From Burkholderiales bacterium (GTDB taxonomy: Bacteria; Pseudomonadota; Gammaproteobacteria; Burkholderiales; Burkholderiaceae_C): 64,000 nt of DNA. The notes under the pieces were generated by a model that was not told the DNA's origin, did no database searches, and saw nothing but the letters and a program-made list of their open reading frames with translations. This document shows positions 44,051 to 55,417 of the stretch, piece after piece (the first letter of the stretch is position 1; each line of letters starts with the position of its first letter). The position numbers were made by a program, and so were the translations under genes. The DNA is taken from positions 1 through 64,000 of the forward strand of contig JACRPO010000002.1 in the NCBI GenBank assembly GCA_016223165.1, given 5' to 3'.

Positions 44051-46075
44051 TCACGCACGCGGCGGCCCGCCATCGGCCGGCGCGATGAACAGCGTCGAAT
44101 CCGTGCGCACGCGATGCACGTCGCCCACCCGGCGCGTGAGGCCGATGCGGTCGAAGTGCTCCAGCACCTGGATGGCGCGCTTGCGGCCCAGTTGCGTGGC
44201 GTCGCGGAAGCTCGCCGCCGTCACTACACCATCGCCCTTGGCCCCCACCGCACGCGCGATGGCCGCGAGTGTGGCCATCGTCTCCAGCGGGTAATAGAGG
44301 TCTTTCACCACTTGATGCAGCTCGCCGCGTTGCGCCAGCCGCGCCAGCGTCGTGCGCATCAACGGCTCGCTCTCGCCGCTGTCGCGTGCCAGGTCGCGCG
44401 CCCAGGCCCCTTCGAAGCCGGCGACGGCCAGGCGCGGCCCCACCTTCTGCGCGATGCGTTCTTCGCTCGCCGACAGCCGCACGCCATGCTCGGGCAGGTG
44501 CACGAAGGCGCCGCGCAGCGCGACCCGGCCCGCCTGCACGAGGCCGCCGAGCAGGGCGCGATAGAGCGGCTCGGCCAGCCGCGGCAGCGCCAGGCGGCGC
44601 AGCCGCGCCGCGTCGGGGCCGAGCTCGTCGGCATGCTTGGCGTGATAGCCGGCCAGCGCCTGCAGCAGGGCCGCGCGCGCCGCCTCGGCATGGGCGGCCG
44701 CGAGCGCCCAGTCGCCGTCGATCAGGGTGCCGCCGGGCCATGCGCCCGCGCCGGGCACTTCGGCCAGGCCCTGCGCAGCGGCGAAGCGCCCGAGGTCCAG
44801 GCCGAGCGGCGAGGCGACCAGCAAGGCGGCCGCGCGCTCGCCGGCCTCGGGGCGCTCGAGCGCAGCCAGCTCCGCGAGACGCTCGGGCGTGCGGCGGTAG
44901 CGCGTGGGCGCCATCGGGTCCAGCACGACACCGCCGGCCAGCGTGCGCGTGGCCGAGGCATCGCGCAGCACGACACGGTCGCCGGCCCAGGCGCCGAGCG
45001 GCTCGCGCAGCACGAGTTGCGCGAGCGCCGAGGCCCCCGGCGCAACGCTGTCGCCGGCGTCGAGCACCGCGACCGTCCCCAGCCTGTCCTCGCTGCCGAG
45101 ATGCACGTGCACGACGGTGCCCGAGCGCAGCGGCTTCATTTCCTGGTGCCACAGCGTCAGGCGCGCGTCCAGGCGTGTCGTGCCGCCCTGTGCCACCTGG
45201 CCGGCATCGTGCAGCGCCCGCAGCGCCGCGGCCGGCGCCACCAGCCACTGGCCACGCCGCACGTCCTCCTTGGCCACGCCGGCCAATCCGATCGCACAAC
45301 GCTCGCCGGCACCGCTGCTGCCACCGGCGGGCACCTCGCGGTTCTGTGCGCGCAGGCTGCGCACGCGCACGCGGCGCTCGCCAGGCACGAGGCGCAGTTC
45401 GTCGCCGAGGCGAACGCGCCCCGCGTGCACGGTGCCGGTGGCGACGGTGCCGACGCCGTCGAGGGTGAAGGCGCGGTCGACCGCGAGCCGGAAAGCGCGC
45501 CCATCATCGGCTGCACCACCGCTCTCGTCATGGCCGCGCCGCACCGCGGCGGCGCGCCGCAGCAGCCCCTTGAGGTCGGCCACACCCTGGCCCGTCGCCG
45601 CCGAAACGGCGAGCACGGGGCACCCCGCGAGCGAGCTGTCTTCGCGCAGCGCCTCGGCCTCGGCGCAGACGGCCGCCAGGCGTGCGGCATCGACGCGGTC
45701 GGCCTTGGTCACGACCACCGCGCCTTGCGAGAGGCCGAGCAGCGACAGCACCGCCAGGTGCTCGCGCGTCTGCGGCATCACGCCGTCGTCGGCGGCCACG
45801 AGCAGCAGCGCGAAATGGATGCCGGTGGCGCCGGCGAGCATCGTGTGCACCAGGCGCTCGTGGCCGGGCACGTCGATGAAGCCGATGCGCTCGCTGCTGC
45901 CCCTGATGCCCCTGATGCCCGCCGGCGTGTCCTCCACGTCGAGGAAGGCATAGCCGAGCTCGATGCTGATGCCACGCTTCTTCTCTTCCGGCAGGCGGTC
46001 GGTGTCGACGCCGGTCAGCGCACGCACGAGCGTCGTCTTGCCGTGGTCGATGTGGCCTGCAGTTCCGACGATCAT
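44051..46075 (-). CDS. selB: Selenocysteine-specific elongation factor SelB
   Basis: 674 aa, somewhat longer than E. coli SelB. The EF-Tu-like G domain has [19 protein letters not shown] at the N-terminus, the DVPGHE G3 motif, and VVTKADRVD for G4. Domains II-III follow ([35 protein letters not shown]). The last ~280 residues are the winged-helix repeats that bind the SECIS hairpin (for example [35 protein letters not shown]). It brings Sec-tRNA to the ribosome at the fdnG UGA. It starts 24 bases after selA. Confidence 0.96.
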   Translation of the reverse strand: MIVGTAGHIDHGKTTLVRALTGVDTDRLPEEKKRGISIELGYAFLDVEDTPAGIRGIRGSSERIGFIDVPGHERLVHTMLAGATGIHFALLLVAADDGVMPQTREHLAVLSLLGLSQGAVVVTKADRVDAARLAAVCAEAEALREDSSLAGCPVLAVSAATGQGVADLKGLLRRAAAVRRGHDESGGAADDGRAFRLAVDRAFTLDGVGTVATGTVHAGRVRLGDELRLVPGERRVRVRSLRAQNREVPAGGSSGAGERCAIGLAGVAKEDVRRGQWLVAPAAALRALHDAGQVAQGGTTRLDARLTLWHQEMKPLRSGTVVHVHLGSEDRLGTVAVLDAGDSVAPGASALAQLVLREPLGAWAGDRVVLRDASATRTLAGGVVLDPMAPTRYRRTPERLAELAALERPEAGERAAALLVASPLGLDLGRFAAAQGLAEVPGAGAWPGGTLIDGDWALAAAHAEAARAALLQALAGYHAKHADELGPDAARLRRLALPRLAEPLYRALLGGLVQAGRVALRGAFVHLPEHGVRLSASEERIAQKVGPRLAVAGFEGAWARDLARDSGESEPLMRTTLARLAQRGELHQVVKDLYYPLETMATLAAIARAVGAKGDGVVTAASFRDATQLGRKRAIQVLEHFDRIGLTRRVGDVHRVRTDSTLFIAPADGGPPRA

Positions 46076-46099
46076 TGGCGGGCCATCCTCACTCGAGGT

Positions 46100-47674
46100 T
46101 CATGGCGCGTCCTGCGCCGCGGCGGCCGCGGCGGCCGCCGCATCGGTCGCGCTGCCGAGCGCCACACCGAGCGTCGCGCCGAGCGCCACACCGAGTGCCG
46201 GCAACTGGTCGACGAGCAGCGCCGGCCTCTCGAGGCAGCGCAGGTCGAGCAGCAGGCGATCGTCGGCGATGCGGCCGATCACCGGCAGCGGCAGGCCGCG
46301 CAGGGCCGCCGACAGTCGATCGAGCGCGCGCCCGGCGCCTTTGCGGCCCGGGCCCCGGCCGCCCGCCGGCGCGATCGCGAGGCCGGCCGAGGGCAACTGC
46401 TCCACCGGCAGCGAGCCCGAGCCGATCTGCCCTGCGAGCTCGACCACCGCCACCGTGAAGTGCGGCGCCACGGCGTGCGCCACGGCCGGCAGCAACCGGG
46501 TGGCCATGCCGCGGATGTCGGCGGCCGGCCGTGCCAGCAGGCGCAGCGTCGGCAGGTCCTGCACCAGGCGCTCGGGGCGCAGGTACAGCCGCAGCGTCGC
46601 CTCCAGCGCCGCCAGCGGCAGCTTGCTCATGCGCAGCGCGCGCTTGAGCGGGAACTTGCGGATGCGGGTGATGGCGGCCCGGCTACCGACGATGAGCCCG
46701 GCCTGCGGGCCGCCGAGCAACTTGTCGCCGCTGAAGGTGACGACGTCGCAGCCCGCGGCGAGCTTGTCCTGCGGTGTCGGCTCGCGCGGCAGGCCGTGCG
46801 CGGCCAGGTCGATCAACGAGCCGCTGCCGAGGTCGGTGGCGAGCGGCAGGCCCCTGGCGTGCGCGATGCGCGCCAGCTCCGCCTCGTCGACCGCCGAGGT
46901 GAAACCCTGGATCGCGTAGTTGCTCGTGTGCACCTTCATCACCAGCGCCGTGCGCTCGCCGATGGCGCGCTCGTAGTCGTGCGGGTGTGTGCGGTTCGTC
47001 GTGCCCACCTCGACCAGCGTGGCGCCGGCGGCGGCCATCACGTCGGGCATGCGGAAGGCGCCGCCGATCTCGACCAGCTCGCCGCGCGAGACGATCACCT
47101 CCTTGCCGCCCTCGTGCGAGGAGGCCAGCGCCGCGATCGTCAGCAGCACGGCGGCGGCGTTGTTGTTGACCACCGTCGCGGCCTCGGCGCCGGTGAGCGT
47201 GGTGAGCAGTTCCTCGACGATGCTGTCGCGCTCGCCGCGGCCGCCGCTTTGCAGGTCGTACTCGAGGTTGTTGGGCCCGGCCAGGGTCGCGATCAGGTGC
47301 TGCATCGCCGCGTCGGCGAGCAAGGCGCGGCCGAGGTTGGTGTGGATCACCGTGCCGGTGAGGTTGAGCACGGCGCGCAGCCGCGGCGCCAGGCGCTGCC
47401 CGACCGCCTGCGACAGCGCCTGCGCCAGCGCCGGCACAGCCGCGGCGCCGGCGGGCAGGTGGCCGGCCCGTGCTTCGCCGCGCCGAGCCTCCAGCAGCGC
47501 ACGCGCCTCGCCGGCCACCAGCGTGTGACCGTGCTCCTGCAACAGCGCCGCGACGGCGGGTTCGCGCAGCAGGCGGTCGACCGCCGGCAGGTCCTTGGGC
47601 TCGGCCTTGGGTCCCGCCTGCATCGGATCCTCCGGGGCCTTGGAACCGTCGACGACGGATTCGGCGGGCCGCAT
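46100..47674 (-). CDS. selA: L-seryl-tRNA(Sec) selenium transferase
   Basis: 524 aa, longer than the usual ~460 because of an Ala-rich C-terminal tail and an N-terminal extension (Met18, 47623, is an alternative start). Motifs are [68 protein letters not shown] and the PLP Lys in [16 protein letters not shown]. It converts seryl-tRNA-Sec to selenocysteyl-tRNA using selenophosphate, so it needs SelD, which is not encoded in this window. It begins 2 bases after the fdhE stop. Confidence 0.96.
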   Translation of the reverse strand: MRPAESVVDGSKAPEDPMQAGPKAEPKDLPAVDRLLREPAVAALLQEHGHTLVAGEARALLEARRGEARAGHLPAGAAAVPALAQALSQAVGQRLAPRLRAVLNLTGTVIHTNLGRALLADAAMQHLIATLAGPNNLEYDLQSGGRGERDSIVEELLTTLTGAEAATVVNNNAAAVLLTIAALASSHEGGKEVIVSRGELVEIGGAFRMPDVMAAAGATLVEVGTTNRTHPHDYERAIGERTALVMKVHTSNYAIQGFTSAVDEAELARIAHARGLPLATDLGSGSLIDLAAHGLPREPTPQDKLAAGCDVVTFSGDKLLGGPQAGLIVGSRAAITRIRKFPLKRALRMSKLPLAALEATLRLYLRPERLVQDLPTLRLLARPAADIRGMATRLLPAVAHAVAPHFTVAVVELAGQIGSGSLPVEQLPSAGLAIAPAGGRGPGRKGAGRALDRLSAALRGLPLPVIGRIADDRLLLDLRCLERPALLVDQLPALGVALGATLGVALGSATDAAAAAAAAAQDAP

Positions 47675-47676
47675 CG

Positions 47677-48783
47677 TCAGCGCCCCCCTGGCGGCGCTGA
47701 GGGCGCCGGAGGCCTGGGCGGTGGCACAGGCGCCTCGTCGGGGTCGCCGAACAGCAGCATCATGTTCACGCCGTGGCGCAGCTTGCCGGTCTCGGCCACG
47801 AGCAGGTCGAGCGTGATGCTCGCGAGGTCGTCGGCCACGGGCTCGGCCATCGGGTCGCGGTCGCCGTGCACGATCTTGAGGTAGTGCCCGCAGGCGTCGC
47901 AGGTCTCGGCCTGGATGCTTGCCCGAGCGGCGCGAGCGCCGCTGTCCTCATCGGGCTCGATCACGTCGGCGCGGTCGAGCGACTGGTAGGCGACCTTCTC
48001 GGCGCTGGCCTCGCCGCAGTGCACGCAGCGGCCACGCGGCACGTTCCACTCGGTGCCGCAAAGCGAGCAATGCAGGTAGCGCTGGCCGGCCACGTCACCG
48101 GCGCTGCGCGTGACGCTGGCCACCGGGCGGCTGCCGCAGCAGGGGCAGATGCCGGCGTCGTCCAGCTTGCCCACCGGCAGCGTGTGCGTCTGGCCGCGTG
48201 CGGCATGGGCCCGTTCGAGCTCGATCGCCATGTGCGTCCACAGCACCTGCAGCGCCGCCGCGACCACCGGGGCCGTGGCAAGGTCGAGACCGGCCATCAC
48301 GCCGGTGAGCAGTGCGTCGGCCTGCCGCTCGAGAAAGACCTCGTCGGCGCCGTCCAGGCGGGCCAGCGCGTCGGCGGCCGGGCCCGGCGCGGTTTCAGCC
48401 CGCATGGCCCGGACGATCCCGCGCAGCACGGCATGCCAGGCGCGGTCGCGCGGCCAGTCGGTGGCGGCCAGCGGCGGCTGGCCGGCCAGCGAGGCCCGGT
48501 CGATCGCCTCCGCGTCGGGGATCGGCACGCCGCCCGCACCGCCGCCCGCGCTGGCCTCGTTCGCACCCAGCCGTTCGAGCGCCGCCTGCTGCGCCTGCGC
48601 CAGGCGAGCCGCGAAGAGCAGGAAGTCGCCCATCGCGTGGCCGTTGGCGAGCTGGCGCAGCCGCATCGCCCGCTCGGCGAAGAAGGTCGTGCGCTCGGGC
48701 CAGCGCAACGGCGGCGTGCTGCCGCCGGCGCGCGAGGCGATCTCCTCGGCGCTCTGCACGCGGACGGTGGCGGTGGTGGACAT
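47677..48783 (-). CDS. fdhE: Formate dehydrogenase accessory protein FdhE
   Basis: 368 aa. The C-terminal half contains four CxxC pairs in the rubredoxin-like arrangement of FdhE: ICPCCGSRPVAS, HCSLCGTEWNVPRGRCVHCGE and TCDACGHYLKIVHGDRDPMAEPVADDLASITLDLL. It is a cytoplasmic protein needed for maturation or redox control of formate dehydrogenase-N/O. It sits between the structural fdn genes and selA, supporting one maturation operon. The C-terminal ~20 residues are Pro-rich. Confidence 0.93.
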   Translation of the reverse strand: MSTTATVRVQSAEEIASRAGGSTPPLRWPERTTFFAERAMRLRQLANGHAMGDFLLFAARLAQAQQAALERLGANEASAGGGAGGVPIPDAEAIDRASLAGQPPLAATDWPRDRAWHAVLRGIVRAMRAETAPGPAADALARLDGADEVFLERQADALLTGVMAGLDLATAPVVAAALQVLWTHMAIELERAHAARGQTHTLPVGKLDDAGICPCCGSRPVASVTRSAGDVAGQRYLHCSLCGTEWNVPRGRCVHCGEASAEKVAYQSLDRADVIEPDEDSGARAARASIQAETCDACGHYLKIVHGDRDPMAEPVADDLASITLDLLVAETGKLRHGVNMMLLFGDPDEAPVPPPRPPAPSAPPGGR

Positions 48784-48908
48784 CGATGGCTCGGGGATGA
48801 GGAGGAGCACTGTAGACGCGAAACGGGCGCCGCGGTCGGCGGCGCCCGTGCCGGGCCGGTTCAGGCCACGTGGGGCAACGGAATCGCGAGGGGTCCGGGC
48901 GTGCGCCG

Positions 48909-49529
48909 TCAGCGCCCGCCCGTCACCTCCTTGTGCCAGGCGGCGTGGTTCAGCCGTGCCCAGTCTTCGCTGACCGTGCCGCGCGTCATCGCGCGTGTCG
49001 TGCCCTGCACCCACAGGGCCGCGTAGACATGCACGATGGTCGCCGCGATCAGCACGACCGCGGCAATCGAGTGCAGCAGAGCGGCCGCGCGCAACAGCTC
49101 GATCGGGAAGTACGGCGCGAACCACGGACGCCAGAAGATGAAGCCCGTGACCAGCAGCACCGCGAGGCTCGCGAGCATGGCCCAGAAGACCATCTTCTGC
49201 CCGTAGTTGTACTTGCCCACGGGCGGCAGCGCGGCCTTGTTGCCGCGCAGCATGTCGCCCATGTGCTTCTTCCACTCGCGGTCGGCGGCGGTGATGACGT
49301 TGGCCTTCCACAGGCGCGCGGCCAGCCCCGCGAAGGCGAGCACCATCAACAGCCCCATGAAGGGATGCAGGATGCGCGCCCACGAGCCGCCGCCGAAGAG
49401 GTTGCTGAGGAAGAACAGGCTCGGGTGGAAGAAGGCCAGGCCCGAGAGCCCGGCGAGCACGAACATGAGCGCGATGAACCAGTGGTTCATGCGCTCGCCG
49501 TCGTCATAGCGTTTCAGCAGGCGCGCCAT
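48909..49529 (-). CDS. fdnI: Formate dehydrogenase cytochrome b556 subunit
   Basis: 206 aa with four membrane helices. Residues include RYDDGERMNHWFIALMFVLAGLSGLAFFHP with a heme-ligand His, ILHPFMGLLMVLAFAGLAARLWKANVI, KYNYGQKMVFWAMLASLAVLLVTGFIFW, and LLHSIAAVVLIAATIVHVYAALWVQGTTRAMTRGTVSEDWARLNHAAW. It passes electrons from the iron-sulfur subunit to quinone in the cytoplasmic membrane. It starts one base after the fdnH stop. Confidence 0.95.
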   Translation of the reverse strand: MARLLKRYDDGERMNHWFIALMFVLAGLSGLAFFHPSLFFLSNLFGGGSWARILHPFMGLLMVLAFAGLAARLWKANVITAADREWKKHMGDMLRGNKAALPPVGKYNYGQKMVFWAMLASLAVLLVTGFIFWRPWFAPYFPIELLRAAALLHSIAAVVLIAATIVHVYAALWVQGTTRAMTRGTVSEDWARLNHAAWHKEVTGGR

Positions 49530-49530
49530 C

Positions 49531-50415
49531 TCAGGCCTCCTCTTTCATCTTGTCGTCGGACGACTTCTCTTCCACCGGGCCGACCTTCATGTAGTGGAAG
49601 AAACCGACGACGACCGCGCCCAGCATCGCTGCCAGCGCGAGCGGCTTGGCGACCCCCTTCCACAGCGACACCATCGGGCTGACGCTCGGGTCCTTGGGCA
49701 GGTCGACCAGGCCCGGGTTGTCGGCATGCTTGAGCACGTACATGACGTGCGTGCCGCCGACGCCGGCCGGGTTGTACAGGCCCGCCTGCTGGAAGCCGCG
49801 CTCGCGCAACTCGCCGGCCCGCTTCTCGCCGTAGGTCACCATCTCCGGCTTGGTGCCGAAGCTGATGGCCCCGGTGGGGCAGGTCTTCACGCAGGCCGGC
49901 TCCCGGCCCACCGCAACGCGGTCGGAGCACAGGGTGCACTTGTAGGCCTTGTTGTCCTTGGCGCTGATGCGCGGCACGTCGAACGGGCAGCCCTTGACGC
50001 AGTAGCCGCAGCCGATGCAGTTTTCGCTGATGAAGTCGACGATGCCGTTCTCGTACTTGACGATGGCACCCGGGGCCGGGCAGGCCTTGAGGCAGCCCGG
50101 GTCCTCGCAGTGCATGCAGCCGTCCTTTCGGATCAGCCACTCGAGGCTGCCGTCCTTGGGCTGCACCTCGAAGAACTTCATCACCGTCCAGCTGCTGGGC
50201 GTGAGGTCGACCGGGTTGTCGTAGACGCCGACGTTGTGCCCGATGTCGTCGCGCAGGTCGTTCCAGTTCATGCAAGCCACCTGGCAGGCCTTGCAGCCGA
50301 TGCACTTGGACTCGTCGATGAGCTTGGCGAGCTGCGGCGCGTTGGTGCGCACCTGCGGCGTGGGCGTGGTCGTGGCGCTGCGCGCCACCACATCGAGAGA
50401 TTGCATAGAGGCCAT
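49531..50415 (-). CDS. fdnH: Formate dehydrogenase iron-sulfur subunit
   Basis: 294 aa with four [4Fe-4S] binding sets: [45 protein letters not shown], and [23 protein letters not shown]-terminal membrane helix (~252-272, [19 protein letters not shown]) anchors it. It transfers electrons from the periplasmic FdnG to FdnI. The gene lies 11 bases after fdnG. Confidence 0.96.
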   Translation of the reverse strand: MASMQSLDVVARSATTTPTPQVRTNAPQLAKLIDESKCIGCKACQVACMNWNDLRDDIGHNVGVYDNPVDLTPSSWTVMKFFEVQPKDGSLEWLIRKDGCMHCEDPGCLKACPAPGAIVKYENGIVDFISENCIGCGYCVKGCPFDVPRISAKDNKAYKCTLCSDRVAVGREPACVKTCPTGAISFGTKPEMVTYGEKRAGELRERGFQQAGLYNPAGVGGTHVMYVLKHADNPGLVDLPKDPSVSPMVSLWKGVAKPLALAAMLGAVVVGFFHYMKVGPVEEKSSDDKMKEEA

Positions 50416-50426
50416 GGTTCAGCTCC

Positions 50427-53400
50427 TTACGCCTTCTCGATGTTGACCAGGAACGCCTTGAACTCCGGCGTCTGCGAGTTCGCGTCGCCCACGTAGGGGG
50501 TCAGCGAGTTCGCGAGATACCCGTTCTGCGTCACGCCCTTGAAGCCCCAGTGGATGGGGATGCCCACGTGGTGCACCTTCTTGCCGTTGACGTCGAGGCC
50601 TTTCATCCGTTTCGTCACGACGCACGCGGCGATGACCTCGCCGCGGTTGCTCTTCACGCGGACCTTGTCGCCCTGCTTGATGCCCTTCTCCTTGGCCAGC
50701 TCCTCGCCGATCTCGACGAACGGCGCCGGCTGCACGATGGCATTGCTGCGCGCGTGCTTGGTCCAGAAGTGGTGGTGCTCGGTCAGGCGGTAGGTGGTGG
50801 CCGCGTACGGGAACTCCTCCTTCTTGCCGAAGGCCTCCATGTCGCCCTTGTAGACGCGCGCGGCGGGGTTGGACACCGCCTTCGGGTTCTTCGGGCACAT
50901 CAGGTTCACGCCCACCGGCGTCTCGAACGGCTCGTAGTGCTCGGGGAACGGGCCCTCCGCCATGCCCACGGCGTGCAGCCGCGCCACGCCTTCGGGGTTC
51001 ATGATGAACGCGCCCACGCCCTCCTCCGGCGCGGCGTTGGGCCGCATGTCGGGGATGTCGGGGCCGGACCACGCCGTGCCGGACCAGGAGATCAGGCGCC
51101 GTGAAGGATCCCAGGCCTTGCCGCTCGCATCCGCATTGGCGCGGTTGTAGAGGATGCGCCGGTTGGCCGGCCACGAGAAGCCGTAGTTCTGGTAGATGCC
51201 GAGGCCGCTCGGGTCGGAGGTGTCGCGCCGCGCCGAGTTGTTGCCCGCCTGCGGCCAAACGCCGCAGTAGATCCAGTTGCCGCAGCTCGTGCTGCCGTCG
51301 TCGCGCAGCATGGCAAAGCCGGGCAGCTGCTCGCCGGCCTTCACCAGCGGTGTCGGCGCCACCGTCACCGTCGCCGCGGCCGGTGGCTTGGCGGCCGCCG
51401 CTGCGGCCACCGGCTTCACGAGCGCTGCACCGGGCTTGCCGCCGGCCATCAGGGCCGGGTTGGGCGGCGGGGCGGCCGGCAGCGGGAAGACATCGGCCAG
51501 CGCACGGCCGTTGATGTCGCGCAGCACCTCCGTCGGCGCCGGGTTGGCCGGGTTGGTGTAGGCCCAGCTCAGCGCCGCGATCGGCTCGGGCAGCGCACCG
51601 CCGTCCTTCGCATACATCGCGCGCAGCTTCGTGAAGATGCCGGAGATGATGTGGCCGTCGGTGCGTGCTTCACCCGGCGGCGGCACGGCGGCCTCCTTCC
51701 AGTGGATCACGCGGCCGCTGCTCGTGAAGCTGCCGGTCTCCTCGGCGAAGCAGCTCGAGGGCAGGCGGATGACCTCGGTCTGGATGGCCTTCGGGTCGGC
51801 CGGATTGAGCGGCCCGTAGTCCTTCCAGAACTCGCTCGTCTCCGTCTCCAGCGGGTCGATGATGACGAGGTACTTGAGCTTCGCGAACGCCGCCGACATC
51901 TTCTTCTTGTTCGGCATCGCCGCCAGCGGGTTGAAGCCCATGCTGATGAAGCCGTGCATCCTGCCGGTGTGCATGCGCTCGAACATCGCCATGATGTCGT
52001 AGGCACCGTCACGCTTCGGGATCCAGTCGTACGCGAAGTCGTTGTCCTTCGTCGCCGCGCTCCCGTAGTAGGCCTTCATCAGGCTCGTGTGCCACTTCGG
52101 GAAGTTCTGCGTGAAGGTCATCTGGTTCGGACGCAGCGGCTTGCCGGTGCGCCTGGCCAGGTACTCGGTGCGGTTGGTGTCGTTGTCCAGCGGCGCCAGC
52201 AAGTAGCCCGACAACACCTCGGAGTAGGCGTTGAGGTCGGTGATGCCCTGCACGTTGGCATGCCCGCGCAGCGCGTTGACGCCGCCACCCGCGCGGCCCA
52301 TGTTGCCCAGCAGCAGCTGGATCATGGCCATCGTGCGGATGTTCTGGCTGCCCACGCTGTGCTGCGTCCAGCCGAGCGCGTACAGGATCGTCATCACCCG
52401 GTCAGGGGTCGAGGTCGAGCCGATCGCCTCGCAGATCTTCAGGTACACGTCCTTCGGCGTGCCGGTGATCTGGCTCACCAGGTCGGGCGTGTAGCGCGAG
52501 TAATGCGCCTTCAGCTGCTGGTAGACGCACAGCGGATCCTGCAGCGAGGCGTCGACCTTGACGTAGCCGTCCTCGCCCATCTGGTAGCCCCAGGTGGCCT
52601 TGTCGTAGCTGCGCTTGGCCTCGTCGTAGCCGCTGAAATAGCCGTTGTCGTACTTGTACCCCGGCTTGAGCAGGAAGCTCACGTCGGTGTTGAGCTTCGC
52701 GTAGTCGAGGTGGATCTTGTTGTTGGTGAGCAGGTAGTTGATCACCCCGCCCAGGAACGCGATGTCCGTGCCGACGCGGATGGGCGCGTAGATGTCGGCC
52801 ACCGCGGCACTGCGCGTGAAGCGCGGGTCCACGACGATCAGCCTGGCCTTGCGGTGCTGCATGGCCTCGGTGACCCACTTGAACCCGCAGGGGTGCGCTT
52901 CGGCGGCATTGCCGCCCATGATGAGGACGAGATCAGTGTTCTTGATATCCGTCCATGAATTCGTCATCGCTCCGCGACCGAAAGTCGGGCCCAGACTGGA
53001 CACCGTCGGCGCGTGTCAGATACGTGCTTGCGTATCGAGCGTCACCATCCCCAGGCCACGCGCCATCTTCACGGCGAGGTAGCCCGATTCGTTCGAAGCG
53101 GCGGAGCTGATCAGGAAGCCGGTGGTATTCCAGCGGTTGACCGTCACGCCCTTGTCGTTGGCCTTGATGAAGTTGGCGTCGCGGTCCTTCTTCATGTGCG
53201 TGGCCACGCGCGTCAGCGCCTCGTCCCACGAGATGCGCTTCCACTCGTTGCTGCCGGGCTCGCGCACCTCGGGGTACTTGAGCCGGTTGGGCGACTGGAT
53301 CATGTCGAGCACGCCGGCGCCCTTGGGGCACAGCGTGCCGCGGTTCACCGGGTGGTCGGGGTCGCCCTCGACGTGGATGATCGTGGGCGTCACGTTCTTC

Positions 53401-53603
53401 GACTTGTCGCCCAGCGTGTACATGATCATGCCGCAGCTGACCGAGCAGTACGGGCAGATGCTGCGGGTCTCGGTGGTGCGAGCCAGTTTGAAGCTGCGCG
53501 TCTCGGCGAGTGCCGCCGTGGGCGAGAAGCCCAGCGCGACGAGACTCGATGCCGCGAGACCCGCTCCACTGACCCGGAAGAACTGCCTCCGGTTCATGTC
53601 CAT
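50427..53603 (-). CDS. fdnG: Formate dehydrogenase-N/O major subunit, selenocysteine-containing
   Basis: 1058 residues when the in-frame UGA at 53018-53016 is read as selenocysteine. The UGA is codon 196, the same position as in E. coli FdnG, in the context TQARI-U-HAPTVSSLGPTFGRGAMTN. The Tat signal NRRQFFRVSGAGLAASSLVALG is at the N-terminus. The [4Fe-4S] set is CPYCSVSCGM plus CPKG; a bis-MGD molybdenum/tungsten cofactor is expected. It oxidises periplasmic formate. Without Sec the gene would look split into two frames; selABC next door and the SECIS rule out a pseudogene. Confidence 0.96.
52986..53005 (-). promoter_or_regulatory. Bacterial SECIS hairpin in fdnG
   Basis: Counting the U of UGA as 1, bases 14-16 (CGG) pair with 31-33 (CCG), U17 is bulged, 18-21 (GUCC) pair with 27-30 (GGGC, one G-U pair), and the loop is AGUCU with G23 U24. 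A bulged U17 and loop G23/U24 are exactly the positions SelB recognises in E. coli fdhF. Confidence 0.85.
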
Positions 53604-53937
53604 GGTGATGTCATCTCCAGGTCCGGCAACATCCGGACGAAACAACCCGGCGGTCACGCCGCACGTGCGGAAGTTATCCCCCAGGGTCGGCGCCCCGAAC
53701 ATCGGGTTCCGCCCGAGCGTTGCGGCGGGGTCGAGCGACAAGTTGTCGCGGCATGGCGGCCAGGCGGTGAACGGGCCGGTCCTTGCGGCGCTGCAGCAAG
53801 GGCGGCGCTCGAGGCAGCGCGCGACAACGTGCCGGCGCATGTCGGCGCAAGGCCGGCGTGAGCGAGGCGCATGCCGGCGAGGGCGAGGCCCTCGTGCCCG
53901 GCACGGCCGCGCCGCTCGGCCTAGCATTGCCGCTGCC
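53604..53937. promoter_or_regulatory. Divergent promoter region between fdnG and NtrC-like regulator
   Basis: 334 bases shared by two divergent units. A perfect dyad is at 53735-53749 and a related, looser pair (GCGCGACA ... TGTCGGCGC) around 53819-53848. I found no clear sigma-54 (-24/-12) promoter and no FNR-type TTGAT-N4-ATCAA site. Confidence 0.55.
53735..53749. promoter_or_regulatory. Perfect dyad GCGACAAGTTGTCGC
   Basis: Seven-base arms GCGACAA and TTGTCGC around a single G. The half-site GCGACAA recurs at 53821. Probable binding site of the response regulator encoded next to it; inference from position. Confidence 0.55.
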
Positions 53938-55407
<1,470 letters not shown>

Positions 55408-55417
55408 GGTGCCTGCC

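Noticed and set aside
44114..47884. Plus-strand frame of about 1250 codons opposite selB and selA
   Set aside because: Antisense shadow; selA and selB are unmistakable on the minus strand.
50427..53603. fdnG as a pseudogene split by an in-frame stop
   Set aside because: The stop is UGA at codon 196 in the known Sec context with a SECIS hairpin, and selA, selB and selC are adjacent.
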